Part shown: one piece after another, positions 56,089 through 64,000 of the stretch
How positions within the stretch are numbered: position 1 is the stretch's first letter
Layout: each line of letters opens with the position of its first letter
Source of the DNA: Photobacterium frigidiphilum
GTDB lineage: Bacteria; Pseudomonadota; Gammaproteobacteria; Enterobacterales; Vibrionaceae
Reading direction: 5' to 3'
DNA length: 64,000 nt
Assembly: GCF_003025615.1 (NCBI RefSeq)
Contig: NZ_PYMJ01000002.1
Span: 186,001-250,000 of the forward strand
Position numbers and translations under genes: made by a program
The notes under the pieces: generated by a model
Database searches by the model: none
What the model saw: the letters and a program-made list of their open reading frames with translations, nothing else
Told to the model about the DNA's origin: nothing

Positions 56089-56528
56089 TGCCGCAAGAAA
56101 ATGCGAGTAATACTGTTAATCCAGTAAGCAGTAAACCGACAATATTGGTCGTGGCTGGAGTGATTGAAAAGCAAGGTCGTTATTTATTAGCGCAGCGTTT
56201 TGAACATGCTAGTCAAGGTGGGTTATGGGAGTTTCCCGGTGGTAAAGTGGAAGAGGGAGAAACACCTCAATCTGCTTTAGAACGGGAGCTAATGGAAGAA
56301 CTCACTATTCAAACAACGACAGGTCAGTTTCTTGCTGATAGCGTGTTTGACTATGGTGATAAGATAATCCACTTGAAAGGGTATCTTAGCCATTGGGTGT
56401 CGGGTTCATTAACTTTACATAGCCATCAAATAAGTGTGTGGGCTGAGTTAACAGAAATAAGCCATTATGCACTTTGCCCTGCAGACTATCCTATTTTAGA
56501 GGCTTTAGACGCCAAACAAAGCACATGA
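56088..56528 (+). CDS. Nudix hydrolase, MutT/NudG-like
   Basis: A 146-residue nucleoside-triphosphate pyrophosphohydrolase. The Nudix box is complete: GGKVEEGETPQSALERELMEEL (catalytic REXXEE at ERELMEEL). The flanking segments GGLWEFPGG and IIHLKGYL...ALCPADYPILEAL resemble NudG (CTP/5-methyl-CTP and 8-oxo-dGTP hydrolysis) more than MutT, though I cannot settle which. The first 18 residues precede the family core. It is translationally coupled to the YecA-like gene and followed by a terminator. Confidence 0.88.
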   Translation: MPQENASNTVNPVSSKPTILVVAGVIEKQGRYLLAQRFEHASQGGLWEFPGGKVEEGETPQSALERELMEELTIQTTTGQFLADSVFDYGDKIIHLKGYLSHWVSGSLTLHSHQISVWAELTEISHYALCPADYPILEALDAKQST

Positions 56529-56559
56529 AAAAAGGAGAACATGATGTTCTCCTTTTTTT
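56528..56559. terminator. Bidirectional terminator after the Nudix gene and dsbB
   Basis: AAAAAAGGAGAACAT and ATGTTCTCCTTTTTTT form a long near-perfect palindrome with A and T runs on both sides. Confidence 0.9.
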
Positions 56560-56613
56560 GTTTAAACCGTATTCAATGGTACTTTATATCAATTTAGACA
56601 AGAAACTGAACAT

Positions 56614-57144
56614 TTACATATCCCGAATGGTATTCATCTTCTTACTAAAAAACTGAGCAATAACGATCAATGCTAATGCGACCAAATTGGCTGCAAAGAT
56701 AATAACGAGCCATTGTGGCATTGATTGTCCAAGGAAAGTCCAAACGACTTTTGCACAATCGCCGTAAGCTTCGAACATCCATGGAACCCATTTATTCAAC
56801 GGTGCCCAACTAGGGAACTGTACAAAGAGATCACAGGTTGCAAAAGGTGATGGGTTGAATTGATAACTCACATGCTCAATAGATAGCTGTAAGCCTCGTA
56901 CAGCACTATAACCCCATGCGATAAGCCCAGCCCAACGAATGAGGGCATATTGTGGAGCAATAGCGCCTAACAGTGCTGCAAACGCAATGCCCATCATGGC
57001 AACGCGCTCATAAATACACATTACGCAAGGCCCTAGTTTCATACCATGTTGGAAGAACAGAGCACTGCCCTCGAAAAAGACAATACACAGTAGTAACAGT
57101 AACCAAGATATACGGCTTTTTGAGAATGTGTTCAGAAATTGCAT
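56614..57144 (-). CDS. dsbB: Disulfide bond formation protein B
   Basis: Inner-membrane quinone-dependent oxidase that reoxidises DsbA. The 176-residue protein has four membrane segments and the essential cysteine pairs Cys40/Cys43 (CVMC) and Cys104/Cys130, at nearly the positions of the E. coli protein (41/44 and 104/130). The Arg after the first CXXC, in YERVAMMG, is the quinone-contact position. It lies downstream of nhaB, but a terminator between them suggests separate transcription. It uses the quinone pool supplied in part by the men genes. Confidence 0.97.
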   Translation of the reverse strand: MQFLNTFSKSRISWLLLLLCIVFFEGSALFFQHGMKLGPCVMCIYERVAMMGIAFAALLGAIAPQYALIRWAGLIAWGYSAVRGLQLSIEHVSYQFNPSPFATCDLFVQFPSWAPLNKWVPWMFEAYGDCAKVVWTFLGQSMPQWLVIIFAANLVALALIVIAQFFSKKMNTIRDM

Positions 57145-57183
57145 ATGATGATCTCTAAGCTAATTGAAGTCAAAGTATAGAAT

Positions 57184-57207
57184 AAAGCCCTGACTAATCA
57201 GGGCTTT
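57184..57207 (-). terminator. Intrinsic terminator after nhaB
   Basis: AAAGCCCTGA and TCAGGGCTTT form a perfect 10-bp stem. On the minus strand it is followed by TATTC; the T run is modest. Confidence 0.75.
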
Positions 57208-57246
57208 TACATTTCTATCGGACACTTATAATCGAGAATAATTCAA

Positions 57247-58839
57247 TTAATGTCCAGCAGCAGGTGCAATCGTCGACATAACTTCACCCGTATTATGAAC
57301 CAGCCAGCCCATATCGTAGAACCACTCCGTCATTGGCAGAAGCATAAATTCGATACCTGCTAAGCCAACCAGTGCAAGTACAATAGTATAAGGCAATGCC
57401 ATATATACCATACGACCATACGAAAGGCGGATTAAAGGAGCAAGTGCCGAAGTAAGTACGAACAAGAAGGCAGCTTGACCATTTGGGGTTGCCACTGACG
57501 GTAGGTTTGTACCCGTGTTAATGGCAACTGCTAACATGTCGAATTGATCACGAGTAATCGCACCACTTACTAAGGCTGCTTTGACTTCATTGATGTAAAC
57601 CGTACCAACAAAGACGTTATCTGACACCATAGAAAGTAAACCATTGGCGATATAGAACATCGTCATTTGTGCGTTACCGTTAAGAGTCAGCACCCAAGAA
57701 ATGATGGGTGTAAATAAATGTTGATCAATGATCACTGCAACAATTGAGAAGAAAACGGCTAATAATGCGGTAAACGGTAACGCTTCTTCAAATGCCTTAC
57801 CTAAAGCATGCTCTTCAGTAACACCAGTAAACGATGTAGCAAAGATAATAACAGTCAAACCAATCAAGCCTACAGCAGCCAAGTGCATGGCTAGACCGAC
57901 AATTAACCATACTGCGATCAGTGCTTGCGCTGTTAATTTAGCGTAATCGATATTTGTACGGCTTTTACGTTCTTCGTCATCATAATCGACCAAAATTCTG
58001 CGTACGTTTTCAGGTAAAAGTGTTCCGTAACCGCAAATTTGGAATTTTTCGACCAAAGCGCACGTCAATAATCCACACATGAAAACAGGAACAGTGACTG
58101 GAGACATGCGAAGAATAAACTCACCGAATAACCAACCTGCTTGGTCTGCAATAATCAGGTTCTGAGGTTCACCAACCATTGTCATTACGCCACCTAATGC
58201 CGTACCGATACCAGCGTGCATAAGTAGACTACGTAAGAATGAGCGGTAATTTTCCAGATCATCTCGGCTCACTTCACGCACGTGAGTGTCTGTGGTGTGA
58301 TCATGAGAAGAACTAGGATCTTGTCCTGATGCTACTTTGTGATAAATGCTATAGAAGCCGACTGTAACGCTGATAACAACGGCGATAACCGTTAGTGCAT
58401 CAAGGAAAGCGGAAAGAAATGCAGCCATTAAACAAAAAGATAATGACAGCAGAATCTTAGAGCGAATACCAATCAGTATTTTAGTAAAGATATAAAGCAG
58501 TAACTGCTTCATAAAGTAAATGCCAGCTACCATGAAAATCAGTAGTAGTAGTACTTCAATATTCGCAACCAGCTCATGTTTTACCTGAGCTGGGCTAGTC
58601 ATACCGATAGCAACAGCTTCAATAGCTAATAATCCGCCAGGTTGAAGAGGGTAACATTTTAGTGCCATTGCTAATGTGAATATAAATTCGACAACTAACA
58701 GCCAGCCAGCAACAAAAGGATCAACTAAAAAGAAAACAAAGGGATTGATGATAAGAAATGAAATTATTGTAATTTTATACCAATCAGGCGCTTTACCTAA
58801 AAAGTTCTTAATAAACGCGTTCCCTAGCGAAATAGCCAT
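57247..58839 (-). CDS. nhaB: Na+/H+ antiporter NhaB
   Basis: A 530-residue electrogenic sodium-proton antiporter exporting Na+ from the cytoplasm, expected in a marine bacterium. Family signatures include the start [44 protein letters not shown] and [14 protein letters not shown] followed by the [17 protein letters not shown] segment. About 12 membrane segments are expected. It is divergent from fadR, the E. coli arrangement. A FadR-box-like site lies between them. Confidence 0.97.
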   Translation of the reverse strand: MAISLGNAFIKNFLGKAPDWYKITIISFLIINPFVFFLVDPFVAGWLLVVEFIFTLAMALKCYPLQPGGLLAIEAVAIGMTSPAQVKHELVANIEVLLLLIFMVAGIYFMKQLLLYIFTKILIGIRSKILLSLSFCLMAAFLSAFLDALTVIAVVISVTVGFYSIYHKVASGQDPSSSHDHTTDTHVREVSRDDLENYRSFLRSLLMHAGIGTALGGVMTMVGEPQNLIIADQAGWLFGEFILRMSPVTVPVFMCGLLTCALVEKFQICGYGTLLPENVRRILVDYDDEERKSRTNIDYAKLTAQALIAVWLIVGLAMHLAAVGLIGLTVIIFATSFTGVTEEHALGKAFEEALPFTALLAVFFSIVAVIIDQHLFTPIISWVLTLNGNAQMTMFYIANGLLSMVSDNVFVGTVYINEVKAALVSGAITRDQFDMLAVAINTGTNLPSVATPNGQAAFLFVLTSALAPLIRLSYGRMVYMALPYTIVLALVGLAGIEFMLLPMTEWFYDMGWLVHNTGEVMSTIAPAAGH

Positions 58840-59281
58840 CTTTGGGGTCTCTTATAATGTACGTGTTAATAAATGAGCTGGGCGCGGCCTTTGTATCAAT
58901 TAAGACCTCTAAGCTAAACATCATATCTGGTTGGATAAATTAGATGGTGTTTAACTTAAAGTAGGCAGCAGCGTCCATTCAGCTCCCAGTATTAATTCGA
59001 TGCTAACTGTACCGTTAGATCTGAATCAGTCAAGTTATGTAGGTTGATGTTACATAAATTACTCAGGTTTCATCTCAAAATGAGAATATTAATGTGCTAG
59101 AAAGCCACGCCATGCAATTTACAGTTAAAAGTGTAAGCAAATGTTGCGCAGAATCAACTTTACTTAACATCTAGGTCTGAATATGGATCTGTTCTACTTT
59201 ACTGTAATTTCGCCTATTCCTGAACTGGTGGTATGATGAGTGAATAAAATATAAACAAGAAGCAAATTGGATAGCATTTAA
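58840..59281. other. Divergent regulatory region between nhaB and fadR
   Basis: About 440 bases with no gene. It holds the two promoters, a FadR-like box at 58924-58940 and a weaker CTGGT site at about 59223-59239 close to the fadR start. Confidence 0.5.
58924..58940 (+). promoter_or_regulatory. Candidate FadR operator between nhaB and fadR
   Basis: ATCTGGTTGGATAAATT matches the FadR consensus ANCTGGTCNGACNNGTT at 10 of the 13 defined positions. It is 85 bases upstream of nhaB. Only the left half is strong. Confidence 0.4.
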
Positions 59282-60133
59282 ATGGTTATAAAGGCTGACA
59301 GCCCAGCAACGTTTGCTGAGAAATATATCATTGAGAGTATCTGGAATGGTCACTTTCCTCAGGGTTCGATTCTTCCAGCTGAACGTGAATTATCAGAACT
59401 GATTGGCGTAACTCGCACAACATTACGTGAAGTATTACAACGGTTAGCGCGTGATGGATGGTTGACTATCCAACACGGTAAGCCAACACGTGTGAATAAT
59501 TATATGGAGACTTCAGGTCTTAGCATTTTAGACACTTTGATTACGTTAGACGGTCAAGATGTTCAGAGTGTACTTGAAGATCTATTAGCTGCTCGTACTG
59601 ATATCAGCAGTGTGTTCATGCGCTATGCAGTGAAGGGTAACGGTAAAGAATCTAGCGAATTGATTGAGCATGTTATTCAATCATGTGAAGAACTGTTGAA
59701 TGCAAATAGCTTTGCCGAGTTTGTAGAAAACAGCGATGACAAACTGCCACTTATGCAGCAAGTTAAGAAAATTGTTGATAAATATGGCAAAACGGATCCT
59801 GAATTGTGTGAAGCAATTTGCCGTGCTCGTGCATTTAACTATTATGATTATCGTTTGTTCCAAGGTTTAGCGGGCAAATCAGGTAACAAGTTGTATGTAT
59901 TGACGATTAATGGTTTGCGTAAAATTTACACTCGTGTGGGTGGTTATTATTTCATGAGCCCAGAAGCGTGCCAGTTAGCACTAGATTTCTACCGTGAAAT
60001 GCAGTCTTACTGTGATAATAATCAACCTGATCATGTTGCCGATCGTTTAAAGAAATATGGTCGTGAAAGTGGTGCGATTTGGTACAGTAACCGTATCGAA
60101 ATTGCACGTTACTTATACGAAGAAGAGCAGTAA
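59282..60133 (+). CDS. fadR: Fatty-acid metabolism regulator FadR (Vibrio type)
   Basis: GntR-family regulator that represses beta-oxidation genes and activates fabA/fabB; long-chain acyl-CoA releases it from DNA. The 283-residue protein has the N-terminal winged helix (about 1-75: [44 protein letters not shown]) and a C-terminal acyl-CoA-binding helical domain. It is longer than the 239-residue E. coli protein. The excess (roughly 138-178, around [20 protein letters not shown]) is the insertion known from V. cholerae FadR, which forms a second acyl-CoA site. Confidence 0.97.
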   Translation: MVIKADSPATFAEKYIIESIWNGHFPQGSILPAERELSELIGVTRTTLREVLQRLARDGWLTIQHGKPTRVNNYMETSGLSILDTLITLDGQDVQSVLEDLLAARTDISSVFMRYAVKGNGKESSELIEHVIQSCEELLNANSFAEFVENSDDKLPLMQQVKKIVDKYGKTDPELCEAICRARAFNYYDYRLFQGLAGKSGNKLYVLTINGLRKIYTRVGGYYFMSPEACQLALDFYREMQSYCDNNQPDHVADRLKKYGRESGAIWYSNRIEIARYLYEEEQ

Positions 60134-60158
60134 CTGTTCTTTAATTTAGATATATAAA

Positions 60159-60190
60159 AAGCCGAAGGTAATATTACCTTCGGCTTTTTT
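60159..60190. terminator. Bidirectional terminator between fadR and spoVR
   Basis: AAGCCGAAGGTAAT and ATTACCTTCGGCTT form a perfect palindrome with A and T runs on both sides. Confidence 0.92.
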
Positions 60191-60241
60191 TATTGTCTTC
60201 TTTACGTTACCTTTTACACATTCTGTAACATAAAATAGGAT

Positions 60242-61771
60242 TTATATTTCAGTGTTATATTGATTTTGAATAGGGCAAGTTGCCAGGATTTGTGTTCTGC
60301 CATCAGGCATCTCTTCTTCAAGCGTTACGTCAAATCCCCAAATACGGTGTAAGTGTTTAATCACCTCATTATAGCTATCTGCGAGTGGTACACGATTGTG
60401 TGGTACATAACGAAGAGTTAATGAACGATCACCTCTAAGTGCCACATTCCAAACTTGAATGTTGGGTTCATTATTACTGAGGTTGTACTGAGAGGATAAC
60501 TTTTCACGAATAGCACGATAGCCTTCTTCATTATGAATCGCATCGACTTCCACATAGTTGTGCCTGTCATCATCATTGACGGCAAAGAACTTAAAATCAC
60601 GCATTAACTTTGGCGATAGATATTGGCTAATAAAGCTTTCATCTTTAAAGTTCCTCATCGCAAAGTGTACGGTTTCTAACCAATCCTTACCTGCAATATC
60701 AGGAAACCACTGTTTATCCTCTTCTGTTGGGTTTTCACACATACGTCGAATATCTTGGAACATAGCAAAACCAAGGGCATAAGGATTAATACCACTGTAG
60801 TAAGGGCTATTATATTCAGGCTGTACTACAACATTGGTGTGGCTGTGAAGGAACTCTATAATGAAACGGTCTGTGACTAAACCGTCGTCATAGAGGTGGT
60901 TCATGATGGTGTAGTGCCAAAAAGTCGCCCAGCCTTCATTCATAACTTGGGTTTGTTTTTGTGGGTAGAAATATTGACTAACTTTGCGCACAATTCGAAC
61001 GATTTCTCTTTGCCAAGGTTCTAGCAAGGGAGCGTGTTTTTCGAAGAAATAAAGAATGTTTTCTTGAGGCTCAGAAGGGAAGCGCACTTCTTCTGAATGG
61101 TTTTCTTTTTCTTCATTAACCGGAATTGTGCGCCATAGTGAATTCACTTGAGTTTGCAAATAATCTTCACGTGCTTTTTGGCGTGCTGTTTCTTCCACTA
61201 ACGATATTTTTTGTGGTCGTTTATAGCGATCTACACCGTAGTTCATTAATGCGTGGCAAGAATCGAGAAGCCTTTCGACATCATCTACGCCATACCTTTC
61301 TTCACATTCTGTGATGTATTTACGGGCAAATAAAAGATAATCAATGATCGAACTTGCATCTGTCCATGTCTTGAATAAATAGTTACCTTTGAAGAAAGAA
61401 TTATGACCATAACATGCGTGCGCCATCACTAATGCCTGCATTGTGATGGTATTTTCTTCCATAAGATAAGAGATACAAGGGTCTGAGTTAATAACAATTT
61501 CATAAGCCAGACCCATTTGACCATGCTTGTAACCACGTTCAGTTTCGATGAAACGTTTACCGAATGACCAATGATGGTAATTAATTGGCATGCCGATACT
61601 GGAATAAGCATCCATCATTTGTTCAGCTGTAATGACCTCTATCTGATTAGGATAGGCATCTAACTGATAATGTTCAGCAATGCGCTTGATCTCTACGTGA
61701 TACTGATCAAGTAGGTCAAAAGTCCAATCTGGACCATCACTGAGTGTTTTTGTCTTTGTGGTTGAAACCAT
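60242..61771 (-). CDS. SpoVR family protein (YcgB-like)
   Basis: A 509-residue cytosolic protein of the SpoVR/YcgB family, named for spore cortex formation in Bacillus but of unknown biochemical role in Gram-negatives. Family segments: DGPDWTFDLLD, GMPINYHHWSFGKRF, NSDPCISYLMEENT, HACYGHNSFFKGN, MNEGWATFWHYTIMN and PYYSGINPYALGFAMF. ATG 61771 has GGGGAG eight bases upstream; the in-frame GTG at 61780 is too close to that site. It is the third gene of the prkA-yeaH-spoVR cluster. Confidence 0.93.
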   Translation of the reverse strand: MVSTTKTKTLSDGPDWTFDLLDQYHVEIKRIAEHYQLDAYPNQIEVITAEQMMDAYSSIGMPINYHHWSFGKRFIETERGYKHGQMGLAYEIVINSDPCISYLMEENTITMQALVMAHACYGHNSFFKGNYLFKTWTDASSIIDYLLFARKYITECEERYGVDDVERLLDSCHALMNYGVDRYKRPQKISLVEETARQKAREDYLQTQVNSLWRTIPVNEEKENHSEEVRFPSEPQENILYFFEKHAPLLEPWQREIVRIVRKVSQYFYPQKQTQVMNEGWATFWHYTIMNHLYDDGLVTDRFIIEFLHSHTNVVVQPEYNSPYYSGINPYALGFAMFQDIRRMCENPTEEDKQWFPDIAGKDWLETVHFAMRNFKDESFISQYLSPKLMRDFKFFAVNDDDRHNYVEVDAIHNEEGYRAIREKLSSQYNLSNNEPNIQVWNVALRGDRSLTLRYVPHNRVPLADSYNEVIKHLHRIWGFDVTLEEEMPDGRTQILATCPIQNQYNTEI

Positions 61772-61842
61772 ATAACACACTCCCCAAAAGCGCTTATTGA
61801 CATCAAAAACTAATCATCAACACGTGTTAACTGTGTTAGCCA

Positions 61843-63114
61843 CTAGCTGACTTGTTTTTTAAATAGCTCCCTAAATACAGGGAAAATGTCATCCACAGTC
61901 CTTATGTTTTGCATTGCAAAGTTGGCGTGAGTTCCTTGCAGTGCTTCGTATTCTCTCCAGAGCGTTTGATGTGCTCGTCGAGTTATTTCGATATAAGAGT
62001 AATAACGGGTTACTGGTAGAATCTCTTTATTGAGTAATTCACGACAGCCTGGCGAGTCATCAGCCCAGTTATCACCATCCGATGATTGAGCCGCATAGAT
62101 ATTCCATTCAGCAGGGGAGTAACGCTTTTTGATGATGTCATTCATCATACGTAAGGCGCTGGATACAATCGTGCCCCCAGTTTCCTGCGAGTAGAAAAAC
62201 TCGTGTTCATCGACTTCTTTAGCTTGTGTATGGTGGCGAATAAAGATCACATCTACATTCTTGTAGGTTCGATTTAAAAACAAGTACAGTAAAATATAAA
62301 AACGTTTCGCAATGTCTTTTGTGGCTTGATCCATCGAACCAGAGACATCCATTAAGCAGAACATGACTGCTTGGCTGCTTGGCTGAGGACGGCGCTCATA
62401 GTTTTTGTAGCGCAAGTCAAAGGTATCAATAAATGGCACACGGCTTATTTTCTTTTGCAGTGCCTCTATTTCTTCTAGAATTTTCTTTTCTTCAAAAGGC
62501 TGTGCTGGTTCGGTGGTCTGTAACAAGTCTAGGGCTTGTTCAAATTCACGTAGTTGTCGGCGTTTTGCCGCTGTCATTGCTGTACGACGTGCCAACGAAT
62601 TTTGTAAAGATTTTACTATGGCAATATTAGACGGTACACCGACTGATTTAAAACCAGAACGGAATGTCTTCCATTCAACAATTTTATTGAGTTGGTTCTT
62701 TTGAAGATTTGGTAATTCTAGATCCTCAAACAGTAAATCAAGATATTCATCTTTTGATATTTGAAAGACGAACTCATCTTCACCTTCACCATCTTGGCTA
62801 GCTTGACCGTCACCTGCGCCACCTTGCCCACCCCCACTAGGGGGGCGTTCAATACGATCGCCGGGGCTAAATTGGTCGTTGCCTGGGTGAACAACATTAC
62901 GTTGTCCACCACGGCCTTGATGAAAGCTTGGCTCTCTGATATCGCGAGAAGGGATAGTAATATCTTCCCCGCTCTCAACATCGGTGATAGAGCGCTTATT
63001 GACCGCATCCGCAATTGATTCTTTAATTTGCGATTTATGGCGGCGTAAGAAGCGCTGACGATTCACCGTGCTTTTATTTTTACCATTGAGCCTGCGGTCT
63101 ATAAAATGCGCCAT
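61843..63114 (-). CDS. yeaH: YeaH/YhbH family protein (DUF444)
   Basis: A 423-residue protein with a von Willebrand A-like fold. The N-terminus [26 protein letters not shown] is cut here to its key part [17 protein letters not shown]; a Gly/Gln-rich low-complexity segment follows (about 85-110); and a MIDAS-like DVSGSMD lies in [17 protein letters not shown]. It is always found with PrkA kinase and SpoVR-type genes and is induced by nitrogen starvation and stationary phase in E. coli. The exact role is unknown. A 56-base gap separates it from prkA. Confidence 0.93.
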   Translation of the reverse strand: MAHFIDRRLNGKNKSTVNRQRFLRRHKSQIKESIADAVNKRSITDVESGEDITIPSRDIREPSFHQGRGGQRNVVHPGNDQFSPGDRIERPPSGGGQGGAGDGQASQDGEGEDEFVFQISKDEYLDLLFEDLELPNLQKNQLNKIVEWKTFRSGFKSVGVPSNIAIVKSLQNSLARRTAMTAAKRRQLREFEQALDLLQTTEPAQPFEEKKILEEIEALQKKISRVPFIDTFDLRYKNYERRPQPSSQAVMFCLMDVSGSMDQATKDIAKRFYILLYLFLNRTYKNVDVIFIRHHTQAKEVDEHEFFYSQETGGTIVSSALRMMNDIIKKRYSPAEWNIYAAQSSDGDNWADDSPGCRELLNKEILPVTRYYSYIEITRRAHQTLWREYEALQGTHANFAMQNIRTVDDIFPVFRELFKKQVS

Positions 63115-63170
63115 AAGCTCTCCCCCCTGTTTATTTATCTTATTTATCCTACCGCGTGTATCTTCTGTAT

Positions 63171-64000
63171 TTATGAAGACTTACGTACGCGTAGATACCA
63201 TTCAGATAACAAACGTACTTGTTTGCGGGTGTAACCTTTTTCCATCATTCGAGCGACAAAATCATCATGTTTCTTTTGTTCATCTGTTGATGTTTTGGCA
63301 TTGAAGGAAATAACAGGAAGCAGTTCTTCTGTATTCGAGAACATTTTCTTCTCAATTACAGTGCGCAGTTTTTCATAGCTGGTCCAATTTGGATTTGTTC
63401 CTGCATTGTTAGCTCGTGCACGAAGTACGAAGTTCACAATCTCGTTTCGGAAATCTTTTGGATTACTGATCCCCGCAGGTTTTTCAATTTTTTCCAGTTC
63501 GTTATTTAATGCTGAACGGTCAAAGAGTTGCCCTGTATCAGGGTCGCGGTATTCTTGATCTTGAATCCAAAAATCAGCGTAACTCACGTAGCGGTCAAAG
63601 ATGTTCTGACCGTATTCAGAGTATGATTCAAGGTATGCGGTTTGGATTTCTTTTCCAATAAACTCAACATATTTCGGAATCAAATAACCTTTCAAAAATT
63701 CAAGGTATTTTTCAGACAGATCTTGCGGGAATTGTTCACGCTCAATTTGTTGTTCAAGTACGTAGAATAGATGAACTGGGTTCGCTGCAACTTCAGAGTG
63801 ATCGAAGTTAAATACTCGGGATAGGATTTTAAAGGCAAAACGAGTCGATAGACCGTTCATTCCTTCATCGACACCTGCGTAATCACGGTACTCTTGGTAC
63901 GATTTTGCTTTAGGATCGGTATCTTTTAATGTTTCACCATCATAGACACGCATTTTCGAATAGATGCTTGAATTTTCTGGCTCTTTCAAACGAGAAAGTG
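63171..64000 (-). CDS. yeaG: PrkA family serine protein kinase, C-terminal part (truncated by window edge)
   Basis: About 275 C-terminal residues are visible and the frame continues past 64000. In E. coli YeaG is a ~640-residue AAA+-kinase fusion. The visible part contains [52 protein letters not shown] and [22 protein letters not shown], all from the PrkA C-terminal kinase-like domain. The ATP-binding AAA domain lies outside the window. It is the first gene of the prkA-yeaH-spoVR set. Confidence 0.93.
   Translation of the reverse strand, partial: LSRLKEPENSSIYSKMRVYDGETLKDTDPKAKSYQEYRDYAGVDEGMNGLSTRFAFKILSRVFNFDHSEVAANPVHLFYVLEQQIEREQFPQDLSEKYLEFLKGYLIPKYVEFIGKEIQTAYLESYSEYGQNIFDRYVSYADFWIQDQEYRDPDTGQLFDRSALNNELEKIEKPAGISNPKDFRNEIVNFVLRARANNAGTNPNWTSYEKLRTVIEKKMFSNTEELLPVISFNAKTSTDEQKKHDDFVARMMEKGYTRKQVRLLSEWYLRVRKSS

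Overview
The window reads as chromosomal DNA of a marine gammaproteobacterium of the Vibrionaceae, most likely Photobacterium or a close relative. Three points support this: an AphB-type LysR regulator, a FadR carrying the extra ~40-residue segment typical of Vibrio FadR, and enterobacterial/vibrio-type core synteny with moderate-to-low GC. It is almost entirely housekeeping core genome. I see no prophage, insertion sequence, integron, CRISPR array or rRNA operon. This species assignment is an inference; no rRNA is present to confirm it.

Layout. (1) 1-16.8 kb: the partial mnmC and divergent fabB, then pdxB-usg-fimV-truA-accD-folC-dedD-cvpA-purF, the classic E. coli order with fimV added and dedA absent. 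A ugd gene and a strongly folded, terminator-ended non-coding segment (2281-2517) sit between fabB and pdxB. (2) 16.9-24.5 kb: a YIP1-family membrane protein, aphB, an rssB-like response regulator, a POT peptide permease, rfaH, galU and folD. (3) 24.9-34.6 kb: tRNA-Arg(UCU), then the proteostasis block tig-clpP-clpX-lon-hupB-ppiD and a comEA-like gene. (4) 34.7-40.2 kb, mostly minus strand: a small ORF, a DUF1971 protein, a rhombosortase, tapT, two HD phosphohydrolases (dgt-like and yfbR) and alaA. (5) 40.7-47.1 kb: menaquinone genes menF-D-H-C-E in one overlapping run, without menB. (6) 47.1-57.2 kb: an MFS-PlsC fusion with a TetR regulator, a TM2 protein, a Tim44-like protein, cysteine-cluster proteins, dusC, an NAD(P)-binding protein, a yecA-like/Nudix pair and dsbB. 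(7) 57.2-64 kb: nhaB, fadR, and the stress cluster prkA-yeaH-spoVR.

How the genes work together. The block covers fatty-acid synthesis and its control (fabB, accD, fadR), purine and one-carbon metabolism (purF and folD, each with a PurR-like operator), protein quality control (tig, clpXP, lon, ppiD, rssB as a possible ClpXP adaptor), respiratory quinone synthesis, and nucleotide-sugar supply with its RfaH regulator (ugd, galU, rfaH).

Most interesting items: the candidate structured RNA upstream of ugd with mutually exclusive helices; structured leaders before tig and galU; a REP-like in-frame insertion in menH; the missing menB; an apparently degenerate methyltransferase half of MnmC; a GAGCAT hexanucleotide tract in fimV; and a dispersed TATACCCAAG repeat family.
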